From assembly GCA_021799495.1 (NCBI GenBank), contig JAJZAI010000007.1:1-64000 (forward strand): a stretch of 64,000 bases of DNA, written 5' to 3'. The position numbers and the translations under genes are program-made. Under the pieces are notes generated by a model. It had not been told where the DNA came from. It worked only from the letters and a program-made list of their open reading frames with translations, and made no database searches. Shown in pieces: positions 25,446-34,034 of this stretch; within the stretch, counting starts at the first letter, position 1; every line of letters begins with the position of its first letter. Source of the DNA: Deltaproteobacteria bacterium (GTDB lineage: Bacteria; Desulfobacterota; Binatia; Binatales; Binataceae).

Positions 25446-25925
25446 ATGAAGCGTAAAACTTTCTCCGGTCTGGTTGTCGCCGCGCTGACCGCCGCGGTCT
25501 TCATGATCAGCGGCCAGGCGCGCGCGCTTAGCCTCTCGAACCTGTTGGGCGGCGAGTCCGGGAACGTCCCCGGACTCAAGCTGATTCACGCCGGCGATCT
25601 TTCGGCCATGCTCGCGCATCACGCGGCGAATCTTTACGTGTATGACGCGAATCCGTCGGACGTGCGAGCCGAATACGGAGTCATTCCGGGCGCGCGGATG
25701 CTGCCCTCCGCCGACGGCTACAACGTCGGCGAGACCTTGCCGCCGAATAAACGCGCGACGCTGGTCTTTTACTGTCACAACCAGCATTGAATGGCCTCGC
25801 ACGAGGCCGCCCGGCGGGCGATCAAAGCTGGTTACGAAAACGTTGACGTGATGAGCGACGGAATTGCCGGATGGAAGGCGGCGGGCGATCCGACCGTCCC
25901 GGCGCCGGCGGGTGCGAGCGACTGA
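25446..25925 (+). CDS. Exported rhodanese-like selenoprotein, in-frame TGA read as Sec115
   Basis: Read from ATG 25446, the frame passes through TGA at 25788-25790 and continues to TGA at 25923, giving 159 residues. The tandem paralogue at 26027 aligns without a gap across the whole length: its LVFYCANQVCIASHEAARRA matches LVFYCHNQH-TGA-MASHEAARRA here, so TGA replaces Cys115 of the paralogue. A second Cys110 is kept, forming a C-x4-U pair. The signal peptide (MKRKTFSGLVVAALTAAVFMI to ARA) predicts a periplasmic protein. After the TGA, similarity continues through VDVMSDGIAGWKAAGDPTV, which argues against a truncated gene. The partner and substrate (persulfide, sulfur or selenium transfer) are unknown. 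Confidence 0.85.
25793..25820 (+). promoter_or_regulatory. Candidate SECIS hairpins of the rhodanese-like selenoprotein
   Basis: Two hairpins lie directly after the TGA at 25788. GGCCTC/GAGGCC (25793-25798 with 25803-25808, loop GCAC) is perfect but begins only 2 nt after the TGA. CGCCC/GGGCG (25808-25812 with 25816-25820, loop GGC) puts a G-starting loop 22 nt after the TGA, which suits bacterial SECIS better. The two compete for base 25808. High GC makes chance pairing likely, so I give moderate confidence. Confidence 0.45.
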
Positions 25926-26026
25926 CGGGTCGCGCGTTTTTTGGGACCATCCGCATCATGCGCCAGCCTGCCGGTCGCGTCGTCCGTTTGATAATATCCA
26001 CGAATCAAGCCGTCGGGAGATTCGCT

Positions 26027-26518
26027 ATGCGCGCCCGTTTGACCCCAGTTATCGTCGCGATCGCCGCGTTCTGCCTGGCGACGCCGCCAGCCTCGCACGC
26101 ATTCGACTGGACCAAAGCCTTCGGCGGATTGGGCGAACAGGAACAATTCCACACCTTCAAGCTGATTCACGTCAAAGATCTGAAAAACCTGATCGACGAT
26201 CACACCCCGAACCTGCATATCTACGACGCCAACGCGCCTGAAACCCGCGATAAATACGGTGTTATTCCGGGGGCGCAACTAATCGCGGCGCCCGGCGGTT
26301 ATCGCGTCAGCGCCACGTTGCCGGCCCAGAAGAGCGATCCATTGGTGTTTTATTGCGCCAATCAGGTCTGTATCGCGTCGCATGAAGCCGCGCGCCGCGC
26401 GCTCGCCGCCGGTTACAGCGACGTCAGCGTGATGAGCGACGGAATCATGGGATGGAAAGCGGCCGGCGAGCCGACCGTTTCCGCGGCCGCCGCGAGCGCC
26501 ACGCCGAAACCGGGCTGA
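26027..26518 (+). CDS. Exported rhodanese-like protein (Cys form)
   Basis: A 163-residue paralogue of the selenoprotein just upstream, from ATG 26027 with GGGAGA ahead. It has a signal peptide (RLTPVIVAIAAFCLATPPASHA), then a rhodanese fold: FKLIHVKDLKNLI, YDANAPETRDKYGVIPGA, then the active-site loop FYCANQVCIASHEAA with Cys110 and Cys115, and SVMSDGIMGWKAAGEPTV. The loop carries a C-x4-C pair instead of the usual rhodanese C-x-x-G-x-R. Tandem copies, one Cys and one Sec, suggest duplication followed by replacement at Cys115. Probably periplasmic sulfur relay or redox role. Confidence 0.88.
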   Translation: MRARLTPVIVAIAAFCLATPPASHAFDWTKAFGGLGEQEQFHTFKLIHVKDLKNLIDDHTPNLHIYDANAPETRDKYGVIPGAQLIAAPGGYRVSATLPAQKSDPLVFYCANQVCIASHEAARRALAAGYSDVSVMSDGIMGWKAAGEPTVSAAAASATPKPG

Positions 26519-26647
26519 CCGTTTCGCCCGCGCCGAACCGGCGGAACAGCCGGGTTTTCGCCCATCCCGACCCAGCTGCGCTTTGCTGGGCGCATGAATT
26601 GCTCATGCCGGTCTGGATCGTGAAAAGCGATCAAATATAGTGGCCGC

Positions 26648-28450
26648 GTGTCAGCGACCGACCCCGACCGCGCCGCCGCCGAATCTCCGGTACGCGAACT
26701 GACCCTCCGCGCCTTTGTACTCGGCGGCGTTCTGGCTTTGATTCTGGGCGCCGCCAACGCCTACCTCGGTCTTTATGCCGGGATGACGGTCTCGGCCAGC
26801 ATCCCCGCCGCCGTGATTTCGATGGCCGTGCTGCGGATGCTCGGCCGGGCGACCATCCTCGAAAACAACGTCGTACAGACGATCGCTTCCGCGGGCGAGG
26901 CGGTCGCGGCGGGCGCCATTTTCACCTTTCCCGCATTGATCATTCTTGGCCAACGCGGACCTTTGCCTTATTGGACGGTAAGCCTGCTATGCCTCGCCGG
27001 GTCGGTCATGGGGAGCCTGCTGATCGTCTTTCTGCGGCGCGCCTATATCGTCGATGAGCGGCTTCCATATCCCGAAGGCGTCGCTTGCGCCGCCGTCTTG
27101 CGCGTTGGCGAAGCGGGCGGCGCGAGCGCAGCTCCGCTCGGATGGGGAGCGCTGGGCGCGGCATTGCTCAAAACCGCGCAGGATATCCTCGGCGCCGTCC
27201 CATCGTCGCTCGGCGGCGCACGCTGGCTCGGCGCGGCGCCCATCGCTGGGTCTATGAATATTTCGGCAGCGCTGCTCGGCGTCGGCTATATCGTCGGCCT
27301 CAGGATCGCCGCACTGGTTTTCGCCGGCGGCGCAATCGGATGGTTCGCCGCGATTCCGATCGCCGCGCATTTTCATCCGGAGCTCCGCGCGCTTGCGCCG
27401 GGCGACGCCGCCGTCCGCCTGTGGAGCGGCGAAATACGCTATCTCGGCGTCGGCGCGATGCTCGTGGGCGGAGCGGTCACGCTGGCGCGGCTGCGCGGAC
27501 CGATCGCGCGCGGATTCGCCGGAGGCGTCCGGACCTTGCGCGCACGATCGGCGGCGGCGACGCGGCGCGAGGAGCGCGACCTTCCAATAATCGCCGTGCT
27601 GGTCGCGGTCGGCTGCTGCATTCCGGTAATTTTCGCGCTGTGCCTGGCTATTTCCGGTTCTATCGCCGTAAGCGCGCTGCTCGCGATCGCCCTCGCCGCG
27701 ATTGGCTTCTTTGCGACGGCGGTCGCGGGCTATCTGACCGGCATCGTCGGCGCATCGAACAATCCGGTTTCGGGCGTAACCATAATCGTATTGCTGGCGG
27801 TCGCGATCTTGCTCGCCGCGCTCGGCGTTGGCGCCGCCGTCGGCCCCCGCCTCGCGATCATGGCCGGCGCCGTGGTCTGCACCGCCGCCGCGATGGCCGG
27901 CGACTCGCTGCATGACCTCGCGACCGGCTTTCATGTTGGCGCGACGCCGCGCGCGCTCGAAATTGCCGTTCTCAGCGGCGCGGCGCTCTCGGCTTTTATC
28001 GTCGCGCCCATCCTGAATTTGTTGATTCGCGCCTATGGCATCGCCGGCACCGCGACCGCGCGCGCGCAACCGCTCGCCGCGCCGCAGGCATTCCTGATGG
28101 CGAAAGTGGCGGATGGCGTATTCCATGGAGGCCTGCCGATCGCCGCAATCGTAATCGGCGCCGGGCTTGCCGCGCTGCTCGCCGCGCTCGATTATCTGCT
28201 CGAACGCGCCGGGGCGTCGTGGCGCACGCCGGCGATGCCGGTGGCGATCGGGCTTTATCTTCCGTTCGGATTGGGCGCGGCGATTTTCGCGGGCGCGCTG
28301 GTTCGCGCCGCGAGCCACGCCCGCCGCCAATCATCGGAGGAAGCCGGGCCGGGCTTGCTGGTCGCGGCCGGGATGGTTGCGGGCGAAGCCCTGACCGGCG
28401 TCGCCGCCGGCCTGATGGTCACGCTCGGATTCAGGCTTCCGCTTTGGTAG
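26648..28450 (+). CDS. OPT family oligopeptide/metal-chelate transporter
   Basis: A 600-residue inner-membrane protein with about 14 hydrophobic segments, read from GTG 26648. OPT signatures include LRAFVLGGVLALILGAANAYLGLYAGMTVS at the N-terminus, RLPYPEGVACAAVL near residue 140, and later GASNNPVSGVTI and MAGDSLHDLATGFHVGATPR. OPT proteins import peptides or metal-siderophore complexes with protons. The substrate here is unknown. It follows the Cys-form rhodanese gene by about 130 bp on the same strand; any functional link is uncertain. Confidence 0.88.
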   Translation: MSATDPDRAAAESPVRELTLRAFVLGGVLALILGAANAYLGLYAGMTVSASIPAAVISMAVLRMLGRATILENNVVQTIASAGEAVAAGAIFTFPALIILGQRGPLPYWTVSLLCLAGSVMGSLLIVFLRRAYIVDERLPYPEGVACAAVLRVGEAGGASAAPLGWGALGAALLKTAQDILGAVPSSLGGARWLGAAPIAGSMNISAALLGVGYIVGLRIAALVFAGGAIGWFAAIPIAAHFHPELRALAPGDAAVRLWSGEIRYLGVGAMLVGGAVTLARLRGPIARGFAGGVRTLRARSAAATRREERDLPIIAVLVAVGCCIPVIFALCLAISGSIAVSALLAIALAAIGFFATAVAGYLTGIVGASNNPVSGVTIIVLLAVAILLAALGVGAAVGPRLAIMAGAVVCTAAAMAGDSLHDLATGFHVGATPRALEIAVLSGAALSAFIVAPILNLLIRAYGIAGTATARAQPLAAPQAFLMAKVADGVFHGGLPIAAIVIGAGLAALLAALDYLLERAGASWRTPAMPVAIGLYLPFGLGAAIFAGALVRAASHARRQSSEEAGPGLLVAAGMVAGEALTGVAAGLMVTLGFRLPLW

Positions 28451-28469
28451 TCGCGGATTTGAATCGACG

Positions 28470-29294
28470 CTAGCGCGAAGGCGCGGCGTCGCTCCGGCTG
28501 TCGCTATCGCCAATCGCGAAGTTCGAGCGCAGGTCGGCAAAACGATCGCGCAGCTCGCTCGCGTCGCGAAACGCCTGCGCAAGCTGCTCGAGACGCTGGC
28601 GAATCTGACGCACCGGCTCCAGCGCAACGACCACTTCGCCCAAATTCTCCTCGAACGCGGCCGCCAGGCGGTCAACCTGATTCTGCAGCTCGCGCATCGG
28701 CGCGAACGCCTCGGACATCCCGGCTAATTCGAGCCGCAAACCGCGCACCGGCGCGAACGATTTGGCGAGTTGCTCGATTTGTCCCTGAAACCGCCGCAAC
28801 GGTTCAAAAGCCTGCGCCGCCGATTGGCCAAGCCGCTCCAAACGTTCGAACGCCTGGGAAAATTCCGCCAGCGTCGCGCGCATCGAACGGGTCTGCTCAA
28901 ACACCCTGGCGACGGCGGCGCCCAGTTCGCCCGATTCGGTTGCGGCGCCGCGCTGAAAGCCGCTCGCAACGATCGGCGCCGTTCCGGTCCCGGCAACCTC
29001 GGCTTCGGCCGGAGCGGCGTCCTCGCTCCCAGCGACGGAATCTTTTGCGTCCCCGGCCCGCGCGGAAGCGCTCGTCGCGATCGCTGCCGGAGCGGATTCC
29101 GCCACGGGCGATTCGCCGGCGGCCGCCTCCGCCGGATTCGCGCCAGCAATAATCTTTGACGGCGCACCGGCGCGCTTCACAATAAACATGGGTTCGGATT
29201 CGTCGGCTGCGCCCGCGCCGTCGCGTGGACCGCCGTTAGATTCGCCCTGCTGTTGCAGGAATCGCTTTCGCAGTTCTTCCAGCTTGGAACTCAT
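28470..29294 (-). CDS. Amphipathic-repeat/coiled-coil hypothetical protein
   Basis: A 274-residue soluble protein from ATG 29294 (MSSKLEELRKRFL). Residues 1-125 are low-complexity, Gly/Ala/Asp/Glu-rich. The C-terminal half is a run of amphipathic helices with a loose repeat built on 'LAxxFxPxRxLxxxLxxM', seen at FEPLRRFQGQIEQLAKS, FAPVRGLRLELAGMSEA and FAPMRELQNQVDRLAAA. It resembles phasin- or apolipoprotein-like lipid- or granule-surface proteins in architecture. I cannot name the family. It is convergent with the OPT gene (20 bp gap). Confidence 0.65.
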   Translation of the reverse strand: MSSKLEELRKRFLQQQGESNGGPRDGAGAADESEPMFIVKRAGAPSKIIAGANPAEAAAGESPVAESAPAAIATSASARAGDAKDSVAGSEDAAPAEAEVAGTGTAPIVASGFQRGAATESGELGAAVARVFEQTRSMRATLAEFSQAFERLERLGQSAAQAFEPLRRFQGQIEQLAKSFAPVRGLRLELAGMSEAFAPMRELQNQVDRLAAAFEENLGEVVVALEPVRQIRQRLEQLAQAFRDASELRDRFADLRSNFAIGDSDSRSDAAPSR

Positions 29295-29724
29295 CACACA
29301 TCCTCAAGGCCTGGACCCGCCACGCTTCGGGCGGCAGCAAAAGGCATTCCATCGATGCGGCAATTTTTAATCCTGAATTGATTAAACCCTCTCTAATCAT
29401 CAATTTCAACTGAATGAATAAAATAAACGTGTCAAATCTAATCAACAGATGTTTTTGGTTAAAACAGAAAAACAGACAGGGATACTCAAACAATTGAGCA
29501 AAATCGCAATTTGTTGCATTTTCGCAACATCAGCCTGGCGCGACAGAACAACCCGGCGGATTTGCCGAGCGGCGGTTTCAACCGCTCCGGATGGCCGCGG
29601 ACCGCCTTGTTTTGGTTCCAGCAATCGGTCAATCTTTGGGTAACAGCATCCTTTTCTTTCGATCCTCCATCACAACGAAAACAGTTTCGTCGCCTTCAAA
29701 ATTCCAATCGGCGTGGAGTTCGGC
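29295..29724. other. AT-rich regulatory region upstream of phoU
   Basis: About 430 bp, much richer in A and T than the flanks, between the divergent genes at 29294 and 29725. It must contain both promoters. A TGTTGC-ATTTTC-GCAACA inverted repeat lies at 29512-29529, a possible operator. No Pho-box pair that I could be sure of, and no gene, is visible. Confidence 0.45.
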
Positions 29725-30411
29725 ATGGAGCACCAGCACAAGAAATTCGAGCAGGAACTGAGCGACCTGCGCGAGAAAGTCGGCCAGATGGGCGAGTTGG
29801 CGCTCGATCAATTGAAAAGCGCGCTGAGGGATTTGACCAGCCACGACGTTGGCAACGCACGGAGCTTGATCGAGCGCGACGCGGGCATCAACCGGATGGA
29901 CGTCGAAATCGAAGCGCGATGCCTGCAACTGCTGGCGTTGCATCAGCCGGTCGCGGCGGATCTGCGCACGGTGGCGGCGGCGATGAAGATAACGACGGAA
30001 CTCGAGCGCGCCGGCGATCGCGTGGTGAACATCTGCGAAGCGATCCACGACCGCGAAGATGACGACGCGGTCGCCGCGCACGCCGAAATCGCGGAGATGG
30101 GAGCGCTGGCGGTCACGATGATCGCGGACAGCGTCAGCGCGTTCACCCAACGCGACGCCGCGATGGCGCGCCAAGTTTTCGCGACCGACAAGAAGTTCGA
30201 CGCGCTCTACGGAGCGGCGTTTCCGCGCGTTATAGCGATCAGATCGGCCGATACCGCCAAAGCGGCGCAGGAGGCCAAACTCGCGTTTTTATTGCGCGAC
30301 CTGAACGAAATTTCCGAGCACGCGACCAATATCGCGGAAGCCGTAATCTTCATGGTGGCCGGCAAAGATCTGATGCACATGGATCTTCACGAGCGCCGTT
30401 CGAACGGATAG
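29725..30411 (+). CDS. phoU: Phosphate transport system regulator PhoU
   Basis: A 228-residue all-helical protein that restrains the PhoR/PhoB response and Pst activity. Two PhoU repeats are visible, each with the metal-binding E..ERAGD..VN pattern: TTELERAGDRVVNICEAIHD near residue 90 and a weaker LNEISEHATNIAEAVIFMVAG near residue 200. The ATG at 29725 follows GGAG; a GTG at 29713 is possible. No pst, phoB or phoR gene is nearby, so this is an isolated phoU. Confidence 0.93.
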   Translation: MEHQHKKFEQELSDLREKVGQMGELALDQLKSALRDLTSHDVGNARSLIERDAGINRMDVEIEARCLQLLALHQPVAADLRTVAAAMKITTELERAGDRVVNICEAIHDREDDDAVAAHAEIAEMGALAVTMIADSVSAFTQRDAAMARQVFATDKKFDALYGAAFPRVIAIRSADTAKAAQEAKLAFLLRDLNEISEHATNIAEAVIFMVAGKDLMHMDLHERRSNG

Positions 30412-30436
30412 GGAATCTCTGCAAAAGGTCCATCCC

Positions 30437-30523
30437 GTCATTCTGATCTGGTCCTGAGCGCAGCGAAGGACGCGGCGAAGAATCCCGGGATTCTTCACTC
30501 CGCTACGCTCCATTCAGAATGAC
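30437..30523. repeat. Intergenic palindromic repeat element, copy 1
   Basis: An 87-bp element with inverted ends GTCATTCTGA and TCAGAATGAC and an inner GAAGAATCCCGGGATTCTTC palindrome. It matches copy 2 at 33080 in the opposite orientation over nearly its whole length, including GGTCCTGAGCGCAGCGAAGGACGC. It is a MITE- or REP-like intergenic repeat between phoU and the NtrC-type gene. The rest of this 220-bp gap holds no gene. Confidence 0.8.
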
Positions 30524-30633
30524 AAGCTGGCTTGCGCGGAGCTTCCATAGAGCGCCGCAAGGCGGCGAAGCGCGGGAGCGCTGCCGCCTTGGCCCAATGG
30601 ATGGATTCGCTTTGAGCGGCGGGAGAAGCGGCG

Positions 30634-32004
30634 TCAGGATGCCGGCGCGTCCCGCGCGCCGTAACGATCGAGCCGGTTGTAGAGGGTTTTCAGGCTCACG
30701 CCGAGGATTTCGGCGGCGCGCGATTTGTTGCCGCCGGCGAACTCGATCGTGCGCTTGATCAATTCGCGCTCCACGTCGTCGAGCGAGGTTCCAAGCCGGA
30801 TTTCGAACGCGCCGCCGCCTCCGCCGCCGCGCCGCAAGTCCGCGGGCATATCGGCGGCGCCGATCAGCGGTCCGCGCGTGACGATCAACGCCCGCTCGAT
30901 CACGTTGCGCAACTGCCGCACGTTCCCGGGCCAGCGGTAGGCCTTCATCAGCTCCAGCGCCTCGGCCTCGATGCCGGTGACGGTCTTGCCCTCGGGCGGC
31001 GGAATCGTTTTGAGGAAATGTTCAGCCAGCGTGGAAACGTCGTCGGGCCGTTCGGCCAGCGGCGGCAAATCGATGGTAAAAACGTTCAGGCGGTAGTAGA
31101 GGTCCTCGCGAAAGCGGCTCTCGCGGATCGCGGCTTCGAGGTCGCGATTGGTCGCGGCAAGGACGCGGACATCGACGGAGATTTCCGCCGAACCGCCCAG
31201 CCGGCGGAGACGGCCGTCTTCGAGCACGCGCAACAGCTTGGCCTGCAATTCCGGGCGCATCTCGCCAATTTCGTCGAGCAGCAGCGTGCCGCCGTCGGCG
31301 CTCTCGAAACAGCCTTCGCGCCGGCGGTCCGCTCCGGTAAAAGCGCCCCGCTCATGGCCAAACAGCTCGCTCTCCATCAGCGTCTCGGGCAGCGCCGCGC
31401 AATTTATCGCCACGTACGGACCCGATCGCCGGGGCGAAAGCTCGTGGATCGTGCGCGCGACCAGTTCCTTGCCGGTGCCGCTCTCGCCCGCCACCACCAC
31501 CGACGCGGAACTTGGCGCGACCTGCTCGATCAGCGTCATCACGCGGCGCATCGCCGCCGAATGCCCAACCAGACCGCCAAGCTCGCCCGCGCGGGCCAGC
31601 CGCCGCCGCAGGCGCTGATTCTCTTCGGTCGCGGTGAGATGGGCGCTCAGGTTGCCGAGCAGAACGCGCAGATGCGGCGGATCGACCGGCTTGCGCAAGT
31701 AATCGTAGGCGCCGAGCTTGATCGCCTGCACCGCGTCGGCGATTTCGCCCTCGCCGGAGATCATCACCGTGGGAATCGCCAAGCCGCGCTCGCGCATCTC
31801 GGACAGGACTTCAAGCCCGTTTTTCTTCGGCAGGCGCAGGTCGAGCAGCAGGATGTGCGGATCGAACGAATCGATCAGTTCGAGCGCGCGGGCGCCATCG
31901 GGCGCAATTTCCACCGCGAAGCCCCAGGAAGCGATAAGTTCGCTCCAGGCCTGGCCGGTCGCGATATCGTCCTCGGCGACGAGAATGCGCTTTTGGGATG
32001 CCAC
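30634..32004 (-). CDS. Sigma-54-dependent NtrC-family response regulator
   Basis: A 456-residue regulator that activates sigma-54 promoters when phosphorylated. An N-terminal receiver (ILVAEDD, Asp55 in ILLLDLRLP, Lys in LRKPVDPP) is followed by the AAA+ domain with Walker A GESGTGKE, the sigma-54-contact loop GAFTGAD and Walker B GTLLLDEIGEM. A Fis-type HTH ends the protein (KSRAAEILGVSLKTLYNRL). I take GTG 32004 (MASQKRILVAEDD) as start because the receiver begins there; the frame is open upstream without conserved sequence. No partner kinase is adjacent; it could pair with a kinase elsewhere. Confidence 0.92.
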   Translation of the reverse strand: MASQKRILVAEDDIATGQAWSELIASWGFAVEIAPDGARALELIDSFDPHILLLDLRLPKKNGLEVLSEMRERGLAIPTVMISGEGEIADAVQAIKLGAYDYLRKPVDPPHLRVLLGNLSAHLTATEENQRLRRRLARAGELGGLVGHSAAMRRVMTLIEQVAPSSASVVVAGESGTGKELVARTIHELSPRRSGPYVAINCAALPETLMESELFGHERGAFTGADRRREGCFESADGGTLLLDEIGEMRPELQAKLLRVLEDGRLRRLGGSAEISVDVRVLAATNRDLEAAIRESRFREDLYYRLNVFTIDLPPLAERPDDVSTLAEHFLKTIPPPEGKTVTGIEAEALELMKAYRWPGNVRQLRNVIERALIVTRGPLIGAADMPADLRRGGGGGGAFEIRLGTSLDDVERELIKRTIEFAGGNKSRAAEILGVSLKTLYNRLDRYGARDAPAS

Positions 32005-32289
32005 GGGAATAATAAACCGATTTCGACAGAGAGTATCATCGGCGGTGATGGCCAGTAAACTTTGCGCTCTGGACCGATCCGCCGCGCAGGGTTTGGCGCC
32101 TTCGTATCGTGTAGGAATTACATCCTCGCGGCCTCTCGAATGCGGCTTGATTCTTCGGAAAAACCTCATTCTGACTGGACTTTCCGTCGCTTCCCGCGAG
32201 GTGGCATCGGCTTTGCGCTGCAACCTCCGCATGAGTCCAGACGATCGCGCGATGATGCGCCAGGACCGTTGGACCATGGGAGGCGGAAA

Positions 32290-33012
32290 ATGCGGGAAAT
32301 GAACGGCGCGGAAAAACCTTTCGACCGTCGAAATAATCGCGGTCGCGCGCGAGACGCCGCCAATGGCGGCACGGGCGCGACGCTCGAGCGCCTGATGGCT
32401 ATTTTCGGGCTGACGGCGCTGCTGTTCGCGGCGGTGGGGTTAAAAGCCCAAGGCGCCGCAATCGCGGCGGGAGATCCGCTCGCGACGGTCAGAACCTCGG
32501 TCGATCAGGCGCTGCAAGTGCTGCAGGATAAATCGATGGCGCGCGCGCAGCGCCAGCGCAAAGTGATCGATCTCGTGGCGGACCGCTTCGACTTCACCGG
32601 CATGGCGCGCTCGTCGCTCGGCTACAACTGGAGCAAGCTGACGCCTGAACAACAGCGACAGTTCGTGCCGCTCTTCACGTCCTTCATGGAAGACGCTTAC
32701 CTCGACAAACTGAGCGGCTATTCCGGCCAAAAGGTGGAGTTTACAGGACAATCGATGCAGGGCGGCGGCTATGCTGAAGTGCGCACAACCGTGGCGCCGT
32801 CCGAATCCGGCCGCGCGCCGATTAGAATCAATTACGAGATGAAGCGCACCGGCGACGACTGGAAAGTTTACGACGTGACGATCGACGACATCAGCATCAC
32901 GGCGAACTATCGCAACCAGTTCAATCGCGTGATCAACGAACGGGGCTTTCCGGCGCTGGTCAGCGCGATGCGGCGGAAGCAGCAGGAATTGCGGAGTTCG
33001 ATCGGGGCCTGA
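32290..33012 (+). CDS. mlaC: MlaC/Ttg2D-type phospholipid-binding periplasmic protein
   Basis: A 240-residue protein from ATG 32290, with GGGAGGCGG ahead. An N-terminal membrane signal (LMAIFGLTALLFAAVGLKAQGAA) follows a basic extension. The mature part has MlaC blocks: TVRTSVDQALQVLQD, then RRKVIDLVADRFDFTGMARSSLG and WSKLTPEQQRQFVPLF, and the C-terminal DVTIDDISITANYRNQFNRVI. MlaC ferries phospholipids between the outer membrane and the MlaFEDB transporter. None of the other mla genes is in the window. Confidence 0.9.
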   Translation: MREMNGAEKPFDRRNNRGRARDAANGGTGATLERLMAIFGLTALLFAAVGLKAQGAAIAAGDPLATVRTSVDQALQVLQDKSMARAQRQRKVIDLVADRFDFTGMARSSLGYNWSKLTPEQQRQFVPLFTSFMEDAYLDKLSGYSGQKVEFTGQSMQGGGYAEVRTTVAPSESGRAPIRINYEMKRTGDDWKVYDVTIDDISITANYRNQFNRVINERGFPALVSAMRRKQQELRSSIGA

Positions 33013-33079
33013 AGACGGGCAAATCCGGAGGGCGCTGTTTCGCGCGCAAGACCCAGGGAAGCTGCGCACAAGCTAGTTT

Positions 33080-33194
33080 GTCATTCTGAACGGAGCGCAG
33101 CGAAGTGAAGAATCCCGAAAAAAGCCGACAACGAAACGGATCCCGGGATTCTTCGCTGCGTCCTTCGCTGCGCTCAGGACCAGCTCAGAATGAC
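33080..33194. repeat. Intergenic palindromic repeat element, copy 2
   Basis: A 115-bp element with ends GTCATTCTGA and TCAGAATGAC, inverted relative to copy 1 at 30437, and carrying about 28 extra central bases (CGAAAAAAGCCGACAACGAAACG region). It lies in the 335-bp gap 33013-33347 between mlaC and the hypothetical gene at 33348; I see no gene in the remainder of that gap. Long hairpin potential could also stop transcription. Confidence 0.8.
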
Positions 33195-33347
33195 AAAAAT
33201 GCCGATGGTGGTTGAAGATTCTGAATTCAGGTGCGGCGGCTCCTCCAGAAAAACCGCATCGCGTTCGTATCGATCGTGCGGTTCTTGTGCGGAGGTTCCC
33301 TGGCGGCGCCCTCCGGAGCGGAAAAATCTCTGGATAACCGGAACCGC

Positions 33348-33788
33348 TTATTTCTTCGCTCCGCCAGAAGTCGCCGTATCCGTTCCAGGTTTCAGATGAG
33401 AATGATGGGCGCCGGCGGCGACTCCCGGATGACGGGCGATCCATTGGCCGCCCCTGGTCAACGGCAGAAAGTTGCCCGGATGCTCACGCAGGGCGTCGCG
33501 CACTTCGGGATGGCTGTCGAGAAATGTCTTGAGTTCCGGATTTTTCGCGAGAAAGCTGTCGCTGCGCATCAACTGAGGATTGCGGCTGAGCTGGCCGATA
33601 ATCTCCGGATGCTGCGCGCTGAAGGAGTCGAAGGCGTGATAATCGGCCATCGGAAGATCGGTCGATGGCGCGCCTTCGTTTTCCACGATTAGTTTCGAGG
33701 TCTGAGCCAACGCGAGAGCCGGCCGCATAAGCATCAGCAATCCGGCAAGAGCTCCAAACATCAGGCAGGCGGCGCTTGTTCGTTGCAT
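33348..33788 (-). CDS. Secreted hypothetical protein
   Basis: A 146-residue protein from ATG 33788 (MQRTSAACLMFGALAGLLMLMRPALALAQ), a clean signal peptide. The mature part has a helical stretch with SFSAQHPEIIGQLSRNP, then SFLAKNPELKTFLDSHPEVRDALREHPGNFL: repeats of 'aqhPei..qL..nP', about 20 residues apart, of the type found in short 'HPE' repeat proteins. It ends in a His/Gly-rich tail. No enzyme motif. The frame is open upstream but the signal peptide fixes the start. Confidence 0.65.
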   Translation of the reverse strand: MQRTSAACLMFGALAGLLMLMRPALALAQTSKLIVENEGAPSTDLPMADYHAFDSFSAQHPEIIGQLSRNPQLMRSDSFLAKNPELKTFLDSHPEVRDALREHPGNFLPLTRGGQWIARHPGVAAGAHHSHLKPGTDTATSGGAKK

Positions 33789-34034
33789 GGCGAGTGACAG
33801 ACCTCCGAGGCTCAGGTGCGGTCGTCGGGCCGAAGCGAAACCCGAATCGGCCGCTTCGACCGGGAAAAACGATTCGCGCCAGTTTACCATCCGAGCGGCA
33901 AAATCGAGAGACCCGAAAGCCGCGCGGCCGCGCCAACATTGTCGCTGCGGCGGGCGATATGCTAGGAGCCGGAATGGGGCGGTTGCCGGCGCGCGCCGGC
34001 GGCCGGGAATATTCGGATGGTATCGGGGGCTGAC

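Noticed and set aside
25788-25790. Rhodanese TGA as a true stop with a separate downstream gene starting at the next ATG
   Set aside because: The full-length, gap-free paralogue continues through this position in the same frame, and the downstream half alone would lack the fold.
30437-30523. CRISPR-like repeat
   Set aside because: Only two dispersed inverted copies with no spacers; a palindromic intergenic element explains them.
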